Shown here piece after piece: positions 16,767-51,300 of a DNA stretch of 64,000 nucleotides. A program made the translations under genes and the position numbers. Every line of letters starts with the position of its first letter. Positions within the stretch are counted from its first letter, which is position 1. The notes below the pieces were generated by a model, which was given only the letters and a program-made list of their open reading frames with translations, did no database searches and was not told the origin of the DNA. The stretch comes from Oasisia sp. SBJ-2009 (lineage: Eukaryota > Annelida > Polychaeta > Sabellida > Siboglinidae): NCBI GenBank assembly GCA_964017155.1, contig OZ024863.1, forward strand, positions 46,696,864 through 46,760,863, read 5' to 3'.

Positions 16767-18125
16767 GCCCAGTGCACCAGTAGACCTGTACTTGTGACAG
16801 TCCCCAGCACTTGTGTCAACTGCGCCTGGCCACTATCAGACACTTATCACAGCTTAGCCAGGCAAGTGGCCACCTTCGAGGGTCCCTCAGTGAGTGCCTG
16901 GCTGCTATCAGTGGCCCTCACATGACTGCCACAACCAGTCAAACTTACAAATTAACCCATCCTACACGTAAGCATTTTAGAGCATCTGCTAATTTTGTTA
17001 CACTTTAAAATGACAAACAATGTAGTATCACACAGTAGTTTGAACTATAGTCTACTTAGTTGACCTTATTGTGTCTGTGAGTCACAGGGTTGTGGTCACT
17101 CCTGTCCTGTGTTTATACTACAGGAAGTACATCAAACACCCCACAGTCCTTAACATATAAACTTGAAATAAACCAATACTACATAGGAATGTTTGGAATT
17201 AAATGGCATTAAGTCTACCAGTGCCAAAAATATTGTTCCTGCAAAAAGATAGACATGTCTTCCATTCAAAATAACATGTGTTTCACTGTTAGGACCAAAG
17301 GCATGTTAGACAAACTTGTAAGGGGTCGACAGTATGGTACTCTGTATTACTGGAACACTGCAATATCCAGAACACTAAGCTATTTAATAAGACCACATTA
17401 AATGGTTAAATTTGTAGTTTTCATGCATACAGGTATTATTAAGTAGTTTAATTTATCTTAGTTTTCTCAATGTATAGTTTAATTTATCTTATTTAATATA
17501 ATCTACACCTTTTATTATACTATTTTTTATTATATTTATTCTCTTAAATGCATCTGTTTCTTACATTTCTTTACCAATGAGGCACTAGTTCTGGATTTGT
17601 TTATGGTTAAATAAAGTATATTATAATTATTAACGAATAATAAACACACCCAGCTGTAAACAGTATATGACGAAGCTTTCACAGAAAACCGTATCAAACA
17701 TCCGACTGACACAAATGACAAATACACCACGTCAAAAGAACTTGTCGTTCTTTTTTGCTACGTCCCCTCCCAACCCAGACCTGCACCCTCTCACAGGGAC
17801 CAGTGATAACCCACTTCCCACCAACCGAGAAACCCCACCGCTGCCTCCTGTTAACCATGATTAATGCCCCTTACCCTTGCGTCACCCTAAGACGTCTGCT
17901 GCACCCCAGTTAACAATGCAAAACTATGGACCCTGTCTGTGCAGTACTGAAACATTAGACCCAGACCTGTGGCTGTAGACTTGTGTCAGCCTCCACCAAT
18001 CACACACGTCCTCCTTGACACTGCAGCAAGATGTCTAAAGATCACTGCGATTCAGACAGCTAAACCTATGTAAATTATTAGCGGGTTCTTAGGTGATTTA
18101 GTCCAAACAGCCCAAACTTGAGCTA
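16763..18125. other. no gene recognised
   Basis: Mixed sequence. A plus frame at 17,667 (Pro/Thr-rich end) is not supported by splice signals or homology. Confidence 0.4.
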
Positions 18126-18129
18126 ACAC

Positions 18130-18363
18130 AGGAGTTGTCATTCTCTAGAATTAGTGAGTCCACTATACGTTACACATGTGTGGGATCTTTTACTTTCACT
18201 GGTAAAGACACCAGATAGAAGGGACCACCGGCTTTTAGTGTCTCTTCCAAAAGACACAGGCAAATCTGGGGTGAACGAAATTGCCTAGTTTCAAAACGGC
18301 GGTAGGTGGGATTGAACCACCGATTGACAGTCCGGCGCTCTACTGCGCAACCACCACTCTGCT
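18130..18363 (-). mobile_element. tRNA-derived SINE, copy 1
   Basis: On the minus strand: A box ttgcgcagtagagcg (18,350-18,336), B box ggttcaatcc (18,318-18,309), then a body with aagccggtggtccc and gtaaaagatcccacac. Relatives lie at 26,290 and 31,094. Confidence 0.8.
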
Positions 18364-18364
18364 C

Positions 18365-21235
18365 AATATTTCTATGAGTGCTGTGACTTCTTAGAAATTA
18401 ATAATGTCATATTGAAGTATTTCTATGACATTTCCAATTATCTTAAAACAGGTAGATAGGAAGATATGAGGAAGCAGGTCACAAATACATACACACATAC
18501 GTCATGTTTACATATATGATATATCTTTCAAAATAAATATGTATCTCAGTCATACAGTATTATCATGTGTCAATGCGTCTCCAACAGTACAGTTAATAAA
18601 TAATAACATTTGCTTTGACAGCAAACTGTAAATCTATTTGCAATTAAATTGATCCACATATATTCAACAACACAATTGTGACAAAATCTACACACCTCGC
18701 CAATAACATGGCTACAACATCTCTACCAATATTACTATGACATCAACCGTCACGTATTTCCACAAGTATTGCTGTATCAACCTGCATTATTCTTCTATAC
18801 TAAGTTGAACTTGAAATGCATCTAAGGTTTCATAACTGCAAGCTTCCTTGAAAATCCTAAACAGATAACGCACTGCTTGAAAGGTTATGCCAATCACTGA
18901 TAGTGTAATAAAATAATTGTATTAGAAATAATCAAATGTGTTCTATAAAACTGACAGCATGCTGTAAAACACTTTTTTAATCTGTTTAGGTTATGTAAAA
19001 CAGTGGCGCCACCTAGTGGCATTAGCAAAGTTTTATTGTTTCATATGTCATCCACAAGGTGGAGACACATCAAATTTGAAATTTCCATTGTAAATTAACA
19101 TCAGATACATATCAACAAAGTATGACTTGTCACTTGCTAGTCTCTCTTATTAAATAACATTGTCCCACTTCAGAGCGGTAGCGCCCCTAGTTGCTGGATG
19201 GTAAGTGTTTCTAATGTTGTATGTGTGCCGTGTTAATTAGATGGTTTTCACATTATAATAACAGGATACACATTAACTTGTACACGTTCCAATGCTGACT
19301 GAAATTAAATTGTTCTTTAATAACCACATGAATGTCATTAAAAATAATGTTCATTAGATATAGATAATTGATTAGGCCTGTTAACTAAAATACTTAAACT
19401 ACCTTTGTAGGCAATACAATTATACTGAATGAAAACTGGTCATGCAAGACGTTGTGATTGGTCGACAGGGAATTAAGTACAATAAATTATGGATCGAATG
19501 ATAAGTATTGCTGTAGATCAATAGCACACATACTGAGAAGGGGGGTATATGCTAACTGGGGCATGTATGCTTAGTAAACTGAATGTGGTATGTCAGTATC
19601 TTAGTGCAACAAGACCACACCAGGAAAGTGTTGACTTTATAATAACAGTCGTTATTTATAGCACACTCATATCTAGAATTAGACCCTGTTCTGGACTTTA
19701 CATGTCACTCAGATGTTAAGACTAATGACTATAAATAGTAAAACCACAAGTCAACAACCATTTTTACTAATACCATAATACTAATTCTTGTTCAAACTGG
19801 TCTAATACTTCGACTAGACAAATTGAAGTACACTTAAGATACTATTAAAGGTGATTGATATGACACATGCAAAAACAGGAACGTTAAAATGCTATGAAAA
19901 TAAATAAATGATAAAGTATTATTCACAAAATAATTATTCAATAAATAACACGAATGAAGCACAATTTGTAAAAAAATTATTAACATCACAATAACAGAAG
20001 TAAAATGGTTGTGTGTTGTTGGGTAACATAAAATAGATACTATTAAATGTAACATATACTATACTAGCCTCAATTACTGGCACTCTGCCAATAAATGTAA
20101 CCCACCCAAGGTTAAAAATATCTCAGATCTTAGCCAACTGAACCAGCAACCCATCTATTTTGTAGAAGAGGACAGTGCTGTATCTCAACTGTTTAAATGA
20201 CTTGTCAGAGATTTTGCTAGGCAACTGGTCATGTGATGACTAGATCATCTGTACAGTGTGAGTTGTGGACCAGTGTAATACCACTGCTGGCACCATCTGG
20301 TGGATAATGTATAGACTACCCACTGTACTTTTAGAGATGACGCATTTGTGTCACTGGCAAGTGGCGTTTGCTTTATTCTCAATGTTGGCACAACATCATA
20401 CTCACTCTAATCTTCCTAACAGTGCAGACAAATGGTTGAAATAACATAACATAATATTTATAACCAGATATAACCATCTGAAGTCAGAAGGAAGGATGAA
20501 AACAATAAAACACACGTGTCCATCTTTGAGAATCGCTACCTCCACTCGCAATTATGTCGCTGGCAAAACAAGCAAGTTTGAATTAACAGTGCCAAGTTAA
20601 CACAGACGGAAAACTTCCTGCAATACGTGTCGTCATTTAGCGATGATTGTCTGTTTAGCAACATTCAAACAATCAATCTGGTGTCCACCTAGAGTAACAA
20701 AACTGCAAATGGTACCACTACTCCCACTAGTTGTGTGTCTCTGGTTGTACCATCTTGTATGTTGTACTCTGACAACTGAGCCTCAGATGTTTTGACAGAT
20801 GTGCCAAGTCAGTCTTTGCTTTGCCTATCTTAGAGTCACGTGTGTGGCATGAAATGTCAATTTCCATTTCATTTCATGTTCTTCCATCTTGACGGAAATA
20901 TCGTTGCATAAAATGCAAAACAGCTAGCGACAGCAGGAGTTTTGTGCCTGTGGCAATTAGAATATTAAATAAGTTATATTGATGCCAAAGGGTTTGCTTT
21001 TTGTGTGGTTATATTTTGCATTTCATCTGTATTTTATGATAATCTTTTCTTTATATATTTAGAGGCGATCATAAGTTGTATAATGTATATCCTTTTTAAG
21101 GACATTAAAGTGAATTGAATTGAATAAACATGTGTTTTTATTAAAGTGAAAAAAAAGGCAACAGCTTAGTGTTATGCACCTAAAAGAGTTTACACTAGCT
21201 AATCATTTGCATCTACAATCTAATTTTTCACCTTA
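18365..21235. other. no gene recognised; AT-rich
   Basis: Ends with ttgaattgaattgaataaac near 21,110, like the 3' tail of a non-LTR element. No exon seen. Confidence 0.45.
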
Positions 21236-21599
21236 GTGGTTACCTCAGAAAGTGGTCTTAAAGTGGGAAAATCTAGCTAAATCACCGACACCATGAACCG
21301 GCCCATCTTGGACCTTGCAACCAATCACAACCCAGCAGTTTGGAAAAGTAATACGTCAGAGACTCGTCTGCTGGTTCAGCTGTCATAACAGAGAGACAAG
21401 CGGTACGCTAAAAGTTGCCTTACGTCGGTTTACAACGAAATCGCGACATCAATATGCCACACTGTTCCTCAAACGCTTATAGTAATAGTACAGTGAAAGA
21501 CAGTATCAGTAAGATGTCTTCTTGTTAACCTATGAATCGAGCAGAACTGAAACAGTGGTTCGGTGGATTCGTTTGGACAGTCACAGACACAGACACAGG

Positions 21600-23420
21600 G
21601 CAGATCCTAGACGACCCGATTTGATTGACCTAACCATCAAAACGACCACCAACAGCCGCCAAACTTCTCCTCACATATCTTACATACATATGCATACACT
21701 ATGTTATGTAATAAAATCTCTTGCATTCCTCTAACGAAGAAAATTCACACACAAAAACGCGCAGACCTCGAGTACAACTTGTTCGGCCGCTCAGCGGTAC
21801 TGTAAAATCGCTTTTAAAACCTTTACACAAAATACCGATAGACGCCACGTTTCTGACTGCTAATATTTAATTGTTTTACTTCACACACGCGAAATAGTTT
21901 AATTACTTATAAATAATATAATAATAATAATTAATTATTATCATCACCATGATTTGCAGGAAATTATAAGTTTTATTATTTTTATATTGATATTTTATTT
22001 TTATAATTGTTCATATATGTTTCTAGTATATTTATGTTTTTTTTCTTCTGGTGTGTATTTGTTGTTTAGCATTTTAATGTATGTAAAACGCCATGAACAA
22101 GTTTAAATTGGATGTGGCGCTATATTAAATAAACAAACAATTGTTTTTATTATAATATAATATTTTATTTATGTAGCGCCACATCCATAATTGTTTGTGG
22201 CGCTTCACAAAATAATGCTATTAAAAATACAATAAAGAGAAAACTACCCACAGATAATATTATTTAAACATAAATAATGAAAATACATGTTTCTATATGA
22301 TTAACTAAGCTGACCTATCAGTCATAAATAAACATACAAATTACATAACAGCAATTGTAATAAATGAATATAAAAGTATGGTTAATAGTAATAAATAATT
22401 AAAGTAGTAAAATAAGTACGACGTAATAATAATTTTCATTCAGCACATACACAACCATTATGCATAAGAACATATTACTGAAGCTATTTGTTCTACTCAT
22501 GAATGACATTTCCACCATCAGATATGTAATAATTATTATTTTTGAACAAGACACTTTATTAATTATCGGAACAATAAATCACTAAAATGTAAAAAGGAAT
22601 ATGAATACATGGGAAATATTATGGTGGTAGAAAAAGAAGGATTTAAAAACAGTAATATTAACATGTTATTGTTTTAGTTATTATTGTTAAAACATCGCTT
22701 ATGTAATATAAGCTTGCATGCTCGCAATACACGTGGGATGTTTATAGAAATATTGATAAAATAAACAATGTGACTTCATTGAAAAACACATAATTTCCTT
22801 TTTCTTTTATAACTAATAGGCAATTTTGGATAATTATGCAGACATGTATTTTTAATATTTATTTTTAAATATTACCTGTGGGTAGCATTCTTATTATTGC
22901 ATATACTTTAATAACAGTATGTTGAATAGAAGAGAAGAGAATTGTGGATTTGGCGCTATATAAAATAAACTAATAAAATTATATATTTGTATATTAAATT
23001 GTTATTTTTTATCAACTCTATTAGACCCATATCACCAAAGCGTTGCCTTAGTTTGCCGTTTAACATTTTCTGCAGATCATAGTGATGCAGCTAATTATTA
23101 TTATATTATTTATAATTAATTAAACTAATTCGCGCGTGCGAATGCAGTAAGGTTAATAAATATTCGCCCGTCATCTAGCAGTATTTTGTGTAAAGCTAAC
23201 TTATAATAGCGAGTTTACGGTAGTCGAAGTTGTCGAGTTGCCGTTCGCCAAGATTTGCGTTTCTGTTGTGAATTTTCTTCGTTAGACGAATACAAGTGAT
23301 TTTTTTGTAATGTAGTGTATGTATATGTATGTAAGAAATGTGGGGAGAAGTTTGGCGGCTGTTGGCGGTCGTTTTCGTGGTTAGGTTAGAAAGTAACAGA
23401 TAATAATATGCATGCACAGT
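21600..23420. mobile_element. foldback pair (arms about 140 bp), interior AT-rich
   Basis: 21,623-21,758 and the reverse complement of about 23,258-23,400 share aacagccgccaaacttct and ctaacgaagaaaattcac. The interior holds sequence of the ggatttggcgctatat type (near 22,110 and 22,950). The same arms occur in the element at 29,365-30,667. Outer ends not determined. Confidence 0.6.
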
Positions 23421-23628
23421 TCACGCCGACCAAGACGACTCTCTGACATCATTTTGTTTCTAAAATGGCGTAGTCTGTAGACTTTCTATGTCTATGTGTT
23501 TTACATTTTTTTCCTGGTAAACCACTGACGTTAAAAATATGATTGTTATTGGAAGTTGTTACTTTTTATTAACTCTGTTAATCCCATATGATCCAAACAT
23601 TGACTTTGTTTTCCCTTTAAATTGTGTG

Positions 23629-23661
23629 TATATATATATATAAATATATATATATATGTAT

Positions 23662-23711
<50 letters not shown>
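23629..23711. repeat. (AT)n with atgt interruptions
   Basis: AT dinucleotide tract broken by gtatgtatgtgtg. Confidence 0.95.
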
Positions 23712-23714
<3 letters not shown>

Positions 23715-24012
23715 TTCAGGGATTAAACAATAATCCCTTGGAAAACAGTACATTTAATTTTATGAATTCTTTTATCGGTAAACGATTTTTAACAGTTCTA
23801 GGGTTTGTATTAGCTGATGTATATTGATTGTAGGTAACATTGCGTGTGGTTGCAAGCTAAGCAACTGGTCAACCGATCAGCTGGCCAGTACTTATGTAAC
23901 TCACATTGTGAATTACATAATTTTAAAATGTCTACTGTGTATGCAGCGTCATCATAGATGATGAGCAGTGTTCCTAGTGACCTCAGTCAATCTACAATGA
24001 AACTTTCAAACA

Positions 24013-24310
24013 TCACCACATTTGACCCACCACAACTAACTGGACATAAAGTCGCACAGGTCTACACTGCACATGAGCCAAAAATAGCAATCCACGCCAT
24101 GTCCTGTATATTCTGTGATTCTGGCACGTTATAATCAAATTTTTCAATGCCCACTTTAATTTCATTGACAAATAATCCAATACAAATATAACAAATCCAT
24201 GTATGAAAACTATGAACCACAGACGAGTCAAAATTACATTGTTTCTCAAAATGTAGTCTTTTAAAGTTTGCTTCAAATTTAGCAATTAACAAAAAATTAT
24301 CAGCAACTCC
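24013..24310 (-). other. unidentified open frame
   Basis: A minus-strand frame of 76 codons (LIAKFEANFKRLHFEKQ, then DMAWIAIFGSCAV) looks protein-like in composition but matches nothing I recognise, including the next expected SZT2 segment. Possibly a decayed transposon gene. Confidence 0.25.
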
Positions 24311-24410
24311 AGCATCATCTCAAAACTCTTTGAATCCAAAAATCCTGTTCAGGATTTTGCAATTTTATACCAGTTTCGCTGTGGGGGGTCAAATTCCTCT
24401 CGCCATTTCT

Positions 24411-24931
24411 GGGCCCAGTTTCATGAAGCCGTGTAACTTTATGCGCAGTTATGCGGTCTACTGGTCGCAGCTAACAGCGAATAGACAATGCAGCTTACGG
24501 CCAGTTTCATGAGACCAATTTAACGTTCACGCAGCTAAATCTACATAGTATTGACCTAGTTAGGTCACGGTGGGGAATCCCTCTATTTGTGCTGTGTCTG
24601 AATAACCTTTTTCTTTCTAGCTGCCGCGTTTGAAGTTCGTATAGCAAATGGGAAACTACGATGAATGTAAAGGATATCCAGTGTAAACATTAAAAATAAT
24701 TTTGTTGAGAGTAGCCGTGTCGGGAGCATACCGTACATATTTCAACTTCGGGAGCATACCGTAAATATTTCAACCAGCGTAAAGTTACGCCTACTAAATA
24801 CATCGTGCAGCTAAGTGCAACTATGGAGCAGACTCATGAAACACAACTAGTGTAACTTTACGACGTTTTAGGCTTTCGACGAGTTATCGCCCGCTACGAC
24901 GTCGTAAGTCAGCTCCATGAAACTGGGCCCA
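24411..24931. mobile_element. MITE with gggcccagtttcatga ends
   Basis: Starts gggcccagtttcatga and ends catgaaactgggccc; about 520 bp, no open frame. It ends 28 bp from SZT2 exon 20, on its donor side. Confidence 0.85.
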
Positions 24932-24959
24932 GGTCTACTATGATACAAAAGCCACTCAC

Positions 24960-46710
<21,751 letters not shown>

Positions 46711-46732
<22 letters not shown>

Positions 46733-48234
46733 TATATTACAGAAGTGTGCTACTTTTTGGATGCTAGATAACAAATCGAACATTCTTTCGTATTAGCTGA
46801 TTGCATTATAAAGGCTCTACAAGTTTTGGACTTTCTTATAAACCTGACAGGACACATTATATAAACAACCCTTATTATCGCCCATCATGTTTCACATAAT
46901 TCGGGTATTTGCAGGGATGAATTATTTAATCATGAACTGCCTGCTTTTTTATTTAATGTACTAATAATTTTATTGATCTTTTTATTACAATATTTTATTA
47001 ACTTGTTTATTAGTTTACCTCACAGTGTTGTATCCTTTACATTGCATGACCATGAAATTGTTTGTACAAATAATTTATTTATCTATTTATTTTTATTTAT
47101 TTAATTTATTCATCGTTTTAATGTACACTTAATGTACTGTTAATTGTATTTATCTATTTGTCATATTTATTTTATTAACTTATTACTTTAGCACACAGTC
47201 ACCTTACAACTGCAGGATAGTGAAACATCACTTATTAGCAGTACATTTTTTAAGTCTTGAAGAAGAGAACTGCCTGACTATATTGTTGATCCTTAATTAT
47301 GTTTTTGTTTACTGCACCCAACTATTTTACACCAATTTCAGATAAACCCAGCATAGTAAAACATACTTAATTTATTTAACCTGGAAACACTAATTTTCAA
47401 TTATTAATTATATGTGTGATGCTTGATACAGAAAGAGGAGAAGATTCAGGAAACGACATTGGAATCATTGTTTCAACGAGTTCAAGAAATCAAGAATACC
47501 ATCATTTCCTTTCTCCTGAAGTTGGAGCAAGAATATGAGACATTAAATTGGTAAGTATGATATTATACAGAGTACAGTGTATTACATGTTTGATAACATT
47601 TTGAACACATGATTTGTATATTCGTCCTCTATCGTCATCATCATCATTATTGTGCAGATGTAGCGTGTCCTGTGTTTGGAACCAAAAAACTTCGCATTCT
47701 GTTTTCCAGATCAGCAGAAATACAACATGGTTGTGACCCAGCTAATATATTTAATTATCTTAGAGTTTATTGTAATAGTTTCTGTTGAATACATTTGCAG
47801 AGTAATTTCCCTGCTAATTGATCGTTATATTTTAAGATATTTCGTTTTGACTACAGGCCAACCGTGCTGGACAACTTTGCCCTGTTGTCCAGTCAGATCA
47901 GCATGCTGACACGTCTAATAAAAAGTGAAAGGATCCCCCAGCTGAGAGGCTATGTACTGCTTCCACTTAGCCTCTCTCCGGAGAGAGATGCCGAGCTTGA
48001 GGTAATTTACAAGTACAGTTAGAGCTGGAGATAAGATACCAGATGGAACATGCAGTCCACAGAGACATTTGAAAATAAGACACAGAGCATTTCAAACTAA
48101 TGAATGTACGTTTAAAATTGTTTATAGTTAAACCTAGTGTAATTGCTAGACAGTAGACAATCATAGTTGTTGTATTCTTTTAATTTGATTAGAATACAAA
48201 TGATGTTATTTTAATTACAGTGTATACACATGCA

Positions 48235-48309
<75 letters not shown>

Positions 48310-51300
48310 TACACCTATAATTATTTGAATTACTATTTGTTACTAGTAGGATGCATATAAAAATGTATAATAATGTTATTTATTTAATGATTACTGTGTA
48401 AACCACAATTACTATCTCATGAAAGTTTATCTCAAGTAAATTTGGAAGCAGATGCTATATCAAACAAGATGTATTGTTATCAAGTAACTAATAGCAAAAC
48501 TTTGTGTTTGAACAGAAAGTGACAGAGGGTCGGGTGATGGCCTTCAACCATGAAGTTGTCCCAGACTACCTCAGAACAAAACCTGATCCAGAAGTTGACG
48601 ACAAAATGATGCAGTTCCAAACACGAGCTAACCAGACAACCCCTGAAATGCTGCAGGTTAGCAAACGTAATAATATAATAAATACCTCTGAATTAACCGC
48701 TTACCAATTCAGTGCAATTTTTGTAGAGGTTCTGGCATTCCACATGATTCTGTGGTTATTACTGTCTTGGGTGTTATCTGCATTACTTTATTCAATCTGT
48801 CTTGCAATGTTTTATTGTATGATTTAACTTACTTTGAAGCAAAAAATTGTCGCTCAGTATGGCGTTTCGAAAAACATTTGCTCCAAAGTAAGTTATATCA
48901 AACAATAAACCATTCTTGGAGCCATATATTCAATTTATTGTCATGTTTTGTCAGTTACTGGGGGTGTCTTGTATAATATATTGGGATGATTACAATATTG
49001 TAATGACAAATCATAATTGTATCATTGTTAGAATTGTCATATACATATATTGATTTATTTTATGGTACTTGTTGGACAAATCGTATACAGCATCTAGTAA
49101 ACTTATTACCTCTGAGTTTGTAATCCACAGTTGACATAGTATTCTTGTACTACCTTTCAGAAACAAATTACCACTCTCAACAAGGTTTCGATGAACATGA
49201 TTGAAATCATCAATTCGAAGCGGGTGGAATGGGAAGGCGAGATGAGTGAGTGCATCAAACATAAACATTATTAAGTGTAGCTGTGTGTGTAGTGTGGCAG
49301 CAGTTGTGTATGTACAGAGCATGTATCACTGTCTTCTTTTGTATAGTTTAACTCAAAAACCTACTATTTTGTTAAAATATGACCCATGGCGACACTTGTG
49401 GTTAATGTTAATTTTGTTTACTTATTAAATGTGTTGTATTTTTAAATAACAGGATGATGTACACCTGCATTTTATTGTTGTTGATAACAAATTGCTTGCT
49501 TACTTATATTAAAGAGATGCAGAAGCAGTTTGTTTTGTTGCATATTTTGATATATACCCCTCTACATGATCATTAAATTTTCATTTCCTGGAAGTATAGA
49601 CTGTTAATTAAATTACTATAAATTGACTATTCTGATGGTTGTTACAAGAAGTTGACTGTAACAGTGTAACTACATGGAATACATGTAGTCACACCACTAT
49701 GAATGTGTGTAACACTAACTCTAATGTTTCTAGATCAGAGATCTTCTCAGCCGACGACATCTTCTCTCTCCGACACCAACGCCGTGATCGCCGCAATCTC
49801 CTTCGGGAAAAATCTGAAGTCGTCAAGAAGGCAAGATTCTACGGGGCAGGGGCAACATTCGTCTGACCACAAATCTCAACATTCCAGCTCACAGAGTATG
49901 CATTACACTCTACTCATTTACGTTGTGTACAATTATGCATGTCCAGTTCAGTCGTATTTTATGTATCATTTGTGACAGTGATATACATCATTGTAGTTGG
50001 CGAATTAAAGAGAAACAAGAGGCACATTTTGGGGATATCTACATCTCAGGGAGTTATTAAAACCTATCCATTACAAAGTCCAATCAGGTATATTGTACAT
50101 TGATAAAAAAAAACCATCACATTAATCATAATGTGAATTCCATGGACATTGCCATTGTTCTAGAAAGCCTGCTTTTCCCAATCCGTCAATACCCCAATTT
50201 TGACTATTACTCTACTTTGCAACAACAGATTTGTTTTAGCACTTTAATTATAACTAATTAATGTCTTTCTGGTGCACTGAATAGCATTTCACAGTTGTCA
50301 CAACTGAAACCCTGGATCAAAGAGAATAGTATGAGTTGGCATATTTATATGCACAATTTTATTGCACATTGAGCTGATGGGGCATTCTGTTCCACAGAAG
50401 CTCAACGGAGCACATCTTAATATGGCAGGCAGCAGGAACTGTAAGATTTCATCAGAATCTTCCATTTCGAAAACATAATTTTTTATTAAATATAGATGTG
50501 ATTTGTTGACTGTAATTGCAAATGGTTAGATTGTATCAACTGTTATGGGTATAGAACCACGCATGCCTTTTGTTTCTCTCTAAGTCATTTGTTGTGCTAT
50601 CATGTACTGGTAGTTCAGGGCTGTTCCAGACTAGTTTGTAGATTTATATATTTTGAATTTTACAATATTTTAATACACCTTTTCACAAGCGATGTGGCCA
50701 TGAATAATAAGTTAAGATCATTAATTGTCATCTCTTGGTAAAGCCAAAACATTATGACAATATGACTTCTACGTCACTATTATTGTTTTGTACCAACTTT
50801 AATGGACAGGAGCGATTTCTTCAGAATATGTTACAAGTACAACAATTAGTTATCTGTCTGTTATGGGTGTTTTTTGTTATAGAAGAAAGCATTTGTGCTA
50901 CATGCCATGCAATGTTACAAAACTATAGGCAATAACATTTTAAAGGTCATTATTCAAATATTTAAAGTAAATACTGCATCTGACATAAATTTGTGAACAG
51001 TAACTTATTTAAAATTGTAATGTAGTAAAATCTGTTTTTACCATTATGTTCAAATGAAAAACAATGTTAATGTAGAATGTATTTAAATAAATATTAATTG
51101 GTACAATAGTTATAATGGCAGAAATGTGGAGTGTCACCACCAATGGTACTTGACATACAAATCTGGAAACTGATGAGTTGGCCTTTTCTAACTCTGTACT
51201 CTTCAGCATCTCCTTTTAATGTAAGAACAACTCAAGATATTTAAAAGAAATAAGCATGTTCTAAATTAGTTTTGCTATCTTGAGATCAGTTATTAACCAC

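Noticed and set aside
16376..16783. Ser/Arg-rich 135-codon frame like an SR protein
   Set aside because: Generated by tetranucleotide repeats.
18300..18363. A possible tRNA gene
   Set aside because: Has A and B boxes, but the body continues as a SINE and no clean cloverleaf closes.
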